NCBI RefSeq assembly: GCF_001591505.1
Contig: NZ_BCVA01000004.1
Location: 124,001-188,000, forward strand
Origin: Neobacillus niacini NBRC 15566
GTDB taxonomy: Bacteria > Bacillota > Bacilli > Bacillales > Cytobacillaceae
Direction: 5' to 3'
DNA: 64,000 bases
In this document: positions 62,535 to 64,000 of the stretch, piece by piece
Layout of the letters: each line of letters begins with the position of its first letter
Position numbering within the stretch: the first letter of the stretch is position 1
Program-made: the position numbers and the translations under genes
Notes under the pieces: model-generated
Told to the model about the DNA's origin: nothing
The model's input: only the letters and a program-made list of their open reading frames with translations
Database searches by the model: none

Positions 62535-63725
62535 ATGAGAAAGTTAAAAATTGGCTTTTCAGCTTTACTAATGCTTATTTTAGTAGGCATGTTTGCTACT
62601 TTTGCTTCTGCAGAAGAAGTCTACAAACTACCATCTAATGTTGGAACTGTGGATAACTCAGGAAATACTAATACACATAAAACACATGGTAATTTCCAAA
62701 ACAACACAAACTCTTGTGCAAACTGTCATAGTACGCACAACGGGGAAGATGAAATGTTGTTAATGAGGAGCGGAGAAAAAGAACTTTGTATGTCATGCCA
62801 TGACGGTACAATGGGTTTCTATGACGTTACTAAAGCTAGCGAAGCTGGTGTAATTGATTCTCATGAAATGAGTGCTTCTATGCACGACGTTGATTCAGAC
62901 TTAGCAGTAAAAGCAGCTCCTGGTGCATTAAAGAATACATCGACTGCCACTTTTGAATGCTCAAGCTGTCATAATCCACACGGTTCAGCTAATGACCGTT
63001 TATTAAAGGAAACAGTTGCAGGTAAAACATATGCTAATACTTACAAAGTAACAATCGTTGGGTATGCTGAAACAATTGAGAAAACTCCGCTTGCTGTAGG
63101 AAATAAAGCTATTAAACTTAATTTAATAGAAGACAATTCTACTCCTGAATTACAAGCTATTAATAATAGTGCAACACTTTCTGGATTAAAAATTTACAAA
63201 TCAAATGGTATTTATAATGCAGCAACTGCAGATGTAACAAAAGAAAAAATGTATGATTACAAATTGAATTACTCAGAATTCTGTGCAGCCTGCCATGATG
63301 ACTACCTAAAAAATAGAGAAAATGGCCCTAGAGATGCTAAAACAGCAGATGGTCATGACTTATATACACATACAACAAGCAGCACTAAAGCAGGTAGAAG
63401 CTGTACAGCATGTCACTTTGCTCATGGTACTGATATTAACTTATTACGAGACACTGCTGGTAAAACAATTGCTGACTTACAAAAGCCAGTTGATCAAGGC
63501 GGAAAAGACTGGACTGAGGATCAAGCTAAGGCTTACATGAAAGAAGTAAGTGATAAAGGATCTTCATTAAAGAGATTTACTAATATGGCTGTATGTTGGG
63601 CATGCCACCAATCTACACACCAAATTGCAAATACTCCAGGTACCACCAATTATCCGAATACTACGGATTATAAAAATTACCTAGTTCCTGGTGGAGATTA
63701 TTCAGGTAAATCTTTAATTAAGTAA
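62535..63725 (+). CDS. Secreted hexahaem cytochrome c, tandem copy 3
   Basis: 396 aa. Signal peptide ends near TFASAEE. Six CxxCH sites: CANCH, CMSCH, CSSCH, CAACH, CTACH, CWACH, in the same positions as in copies 1 and 2. It lacks the PTSTNPAPGI segment seen after the signal peptide in the sisters. The N-terminal haem module is almost identical to theirs and the centre is diverged. Its leader and terminator follow the same plan, so the whole transcription unit was duplicated. Confidence 0.88.
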   Translation: MRKLKIGFSALLMLILVGMFATFASAEEVYKLPSNVGTVDNSGNTNTHKTHGNFQNNTNSCANCHSTHNGEDEMLLMRSGEKELCMSCHDGTMGFYDVTKASEAGVIDSHEMSASMHDVDSDLAVKAAPGALKNTSTATFECSSCHNPHGSANDRLLKETVAGKTYANTYKVTIVGYAETIEKTPLAVGNKAIKLNLIEDNSTPELQAINNSATLSGLKIYKSNGIYNAATADVTKEKMYDYKLNYSEFCAACHDDYLKNRENGPRDAKTADGHDLYTHTTSSTKAGRSCTACHFAHGTDINLLRDTAGKTIADLQKPVDQGGKDWTEDQAKAYMKEVSDKGSSLKRFTNMAVCWACHQSTHQIANTPGTTNYPNTTDYKNYLVPGGDYSGKSLIK

Positions 63726-63732
63726 TAAAAAA

Positions 63733-63761
63733 GCTAACAAATAGCCCTACTATTTGTTAGC
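63733..63761 (+). repeat. 11-bp hairpin directly after hexahaem cytochrome 3
   Basis: GCTAACAAATA pairs with TATTTGTTAGC around GCCCTAC. No T tract follows, so it is more likely a 3' stability hairpin or a weak terminator, backed up by the stronger structure at 63779. Confidence 0.6.
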
Positions 63762-63778
63762 CTAACGAAATACCATAT

Positions 63779-63820
63779 AAAACAAGGTGGCAATATCACT
63801 ATTGTTACCTTGTTTTATTA
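63779..63820 (+). terminator. Terminator after hexahaem cytochrome 3
   Basis: AAAACAAGGT pairs with ACCTTGTTTT and the stem continues to about 16 bp with two G-U pairs. The ACAAGGT arm matches the terminator of copy 2. Confidence 0.85.
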
Positions 63821-63947
63821 TTGCACCAGGTATATGAAATGTCAAAAAACGTTAACTTAACTCCGATAATTAATGTTAATTCAGTTGATATAATTAAATT
63901 AAATAAAAAAGCTTATATTATGTAAGCAATAGAAAAGGATGAATACC

Positions 63948-64000
63948 GTGAAGAGGATGAACTTCGAACGAAAATTAATTTCATGTATTGTCATGTGGAG
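63948..64000 (+). CDS. Start of an unidentified gene running off the right edge
   Basis: After AAAAGG (63933-63938) a frame opens at GTG 63948 (or ATG 63939 in the same frame) and reads VKRMNFERKLISCIVMW to the window end. The basic start followed by a hydrophobic run suggests a signal peptide or first membrane helix. Too little is visible for a function. Confidence 0.4.
   Translation, partial: MKRMNFERKLISCIVMW

Noticed and set aside
59454-63725. Treating the hexahaem genes as nitrite reductase (NrfA/NrfH) components
   Set aside because: No CxxCK motif or NrfA-like catalytic arrangement is visible, and three similar secreted copies without an enzyme domain point to electron carriers.

Overview
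The window is a low-GC Gram-positive chromosome segment from an endospore-forming member of the Bacillaceae. The evidence is the block yvyE, degS, degU, degV, comFA, comFC, hpf and secA, whose products read clearly as Bacillus-type proteins, together with a CotF-type spore coat gene, strong AAGGAGG ribosome binding sites, TTG and GTG starts, and sigma-A, sigma-B and sigma-H type promoters. No rRNA, tRNA, CRISPR array or prophage was seen.

Left part (1 to about 43,300) is a long cell-surface polysaccharide region. It opens with the C-terminal half of a wall-anchored nucleotidase, then mnaA, an LTA-synthase-type phosphotransferase, gtaB and galE. A first Wzx/Wzy-type locus is read leftward from 14,093 to 7,698: LCP ligase, priming sugar-phosphate transferase, flippase, glycosyltransferase, polymerase, glycosyltransferase. 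Next come two large secreted glucosaminidases (one with 12 SPOR-like repeats, one with five PA14-like modules), a three-part lipid-linked sugar system (GtrB, GtrA, YfhO types), and a second Wzx/Wzy-type locus with glycosyltransferases, an acyltransferase, a polymerase, a second LCP protein, a dTDP-rhamnose-4-epimerase-like enzyme and rmlACBD. It closes with two tandem TagO-type priming enzymes flanking an amidase. The parts fit together as precursor supply, lipid-linked assembly, export, polymerisation, wall attachment and wall remodelling.

Middle part (42,700 to 54,450) is housekeeping, competence and regulation. The usual Bacillus order degSU-degV-comF-(flagellar genes)-hpf-secA-prfB is disturbed. 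comFB and the flagellar block are absent, a coat gene sits between comFC and hpf, and secA is inverted relative to hpf behind a frame-disrupted DUF1028 gene, a MITE-like element of 273 bp and a small haem-copper-oxidase-like membrane protein.

Right part (about 54,450 to 63,820) is the most striking. It encodes five multihaem c-type cytochromes with 40 CxxCH sites in total: a membrane-anchored 10-haem and a 12-haem NapC/NirT-type protein, a membrane TPR protein, a membrane-anchored six-repeat NHL propeller, and three tandem secreted hexahaem paralogues. The paralogues carry long purine-rich leaders that begin with strong Shine-Dalgarno-like sequences about 90 nt upstream of the real ribosome binding site, and at least two of the three have their own promoter as well as a terminator. 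This looks like an electron conduit from the membrane to the outside of a Gram-positive cell, possibly for extracellular electron transfer; that function is inferred, not shown. A partial gene begins at the right edge.
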